Origin: Microbacterium thalli | GTDB lineage: Bacteria; Actinomycetota; Actinomycetes; Actinomycetales; Microbacteriaceae | Direction: 5' to 3' | DNA: 64,000 bases | NCBI RefSeq assembly: GCF_028737325.1 | Contig: NZ_JAQZCH010000002.1 | Span: 930,001 to 994,000, forward strand | Shown here: positions 63,438 through 64,000 of the stretch, in pieces | Layout of the letters: every line of letters starts with the position of its first letter | Numbering within the stretch: the stretch's first letter is position 1 | Notes under the pieces: generated by a model | The model's database searches: none | Told to the model about the DNA's origin: nothing | Seen by the model: the letters and a program-made list of their open reading frames with translations, nothing else | Made by a program: the position numbers and the translations under genes

Positions 63438-64000
63438 ATGACCCGCTTCATCGTGGTGCCGCAGTGGCAGGGCTCTCCCTCCGCCCGCTCGATGACCTTG
63501 ATCGACGGCGCCGAAGCGATCGCCGGCGACCTGCCGCGCAGCGCGACCGTGCGGGTCGATGTGCCGGTCGAGGCGGGCGAGGCACTCGACACCGGCATCC
63601 GTCGTTTCAGTTCGCTGCAGCGCACCCGCGACCTCATCGCGGACGCGTTGGCGGGTTCGGCCGAGCCGTCCGCGCCCGCCGCGGCGCAGACCTCCCCCAC
63701 GGTCGTGATCGGCGGCGACTGCGGCGTCGCCGTCCCGGCGGTGGCTCACGCGGCATCCGCGCACCCGGATCTGGCCGTCGTCTGGTTCGACGCCCACGCC
63801 GACCTGCACACGCCGGCCTCGTCGCCGTCCGGCGCCTTCGCGGGCATGGCGTTGCAGGCGGTCTTCGGCCGCGGTCCGCTGACGACGGATGCCGCTGTCT
63901 CGGCCGACCGGGTCATCCTGGCCGGCGCGCGGGAGTTCGACGACGCCGAAGCCGAGCTCATCGATACGGTCGACCTGCGCACCGTGAGCGTCGACGACCT
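63438..64000 (+). CDS. Arginase/agmatinase family protein, N-terminal part (cut by window edge)
   Basis: The visible 187 codons show the ureohydrolase metal motif WFDAHADLHTP (DAHAD at 118-122) and a preceding IGGDCGV (91-97). In canonical arginases that loop is GGDHS with a manganese-binding histidine; here it is cysteine, a variant I have seen in actinobacterial arginase-like proteins. The enzyme would hydrolyse a guanidino group; the substrate is unknown. Start ATG 63438 has GAAGGA upstream. The remainder lies beyond 64000. Confidence 0.85.
   Translation, partial: MTRFIVVPQWQGSPSARSMTLIDGAEAIAGDLPRSATVRVDVPVEAGEALDTGIRRFSSLQRTRDLIADALAGSAEPSAPAAAQTSPTVVIGGDCGVAVPAVAHAASAHPDLAVVWFDAHADLHTPASSPSGAFAGMALQAVFGRGPLTTDAAVSADRVILAGAREFDDAEAELIDTVDLRTVSVDD

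Overview
The window is a stretch of high-GC actinobacterial chromosome. The gene content and protein sequences point to the family Microbacteriaceae, most likely Microbacterium: an ATP synthase epsilon of only 85 residues, a Rho with a long acidic and Asn/Arg-rich N-terminus, a TTG-started PNPase, a 'MGQLFYG' protein of the DUF7882 type, and frequent GTG starts. I see about 70 protein genes and one tRNA. There is no transposase, integrase, phage gene or CRISPR array, so this is mostly core chromosome with a few accessory patches.

Layout. 1-13.7 kb: ftsK (cut by the window edge), rnj and dapA in one minus-strand unit; a Nudix hydrolase; thyX; thioredoxin-like, OsmC and TIGR01777 genes; a dapB unit; GrpB-like, histidine phosphatase and a degenerate aldo/keto reductase; pnp. 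14-24 kb: acyltransferase, asparaginase, alanine dehydrogenase, an FtsK/EccC-like ATPase paired with a PP2C phosphatase, a canonical aldo/keto reductase, a DUF5684 membrane protein and yaaA. 24-39 kb (minus strand): the ATP synthase operon atpBEFHAGDC behind atpI-like, a WecA-like transferase, Sua5/TsaC and prmC, then prfA and rho; cysK-cysE sits on the opposite strand between prmC and prfA. 39-49 kb: argS, lmeA-like, ydeI-like, then lysA-hom-thrC-thrB, a transglutaminase and an SGNH hydrolase. With dapA and dapB the window holds much of the aspartate family: dapA, dapB and lysA for lysine, hom, thrB and thrC for threonine.

49-57 kb is the accessory part: tRNA-Arg(CCG) and a strong terminator, a TetR-controlled flavin oxidoreductase, an exported M23 peptidase with three C-terminal repeats, a lipoprotein, a MarR-controlled group of small lineage-type proteins, a Nei-type glycosylase, an alpha/beta hydrolase and a stress-type PNPOx protein. 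57-64 kb: a pair of SMR transporters behind what looks like a guanidine-III riboswitch, a CPBP-like membrane protein, trmB, a DUF3097 protein, a TPM-domain protein with PspA, and the start of an arginase-family gene.

Two things stand out. First, the 41-nt element before the SMR pair matches the guanidine-III (ykkC-III) aptamer with compensated stems, so the pair should export guanidinium rather than quaternary ammonium drugs. Second, at least ten genes have a TANNNT hexamer exactly six bases before an ATG or GTG, the layout of leaderless transcription. I found no wholly new multi-gene system; the best candidates for undescribed biology are the MarR divergon, the PP2C/EccC-like pair, and the aldo/keto reductase that has lost three of four catalytic residues.
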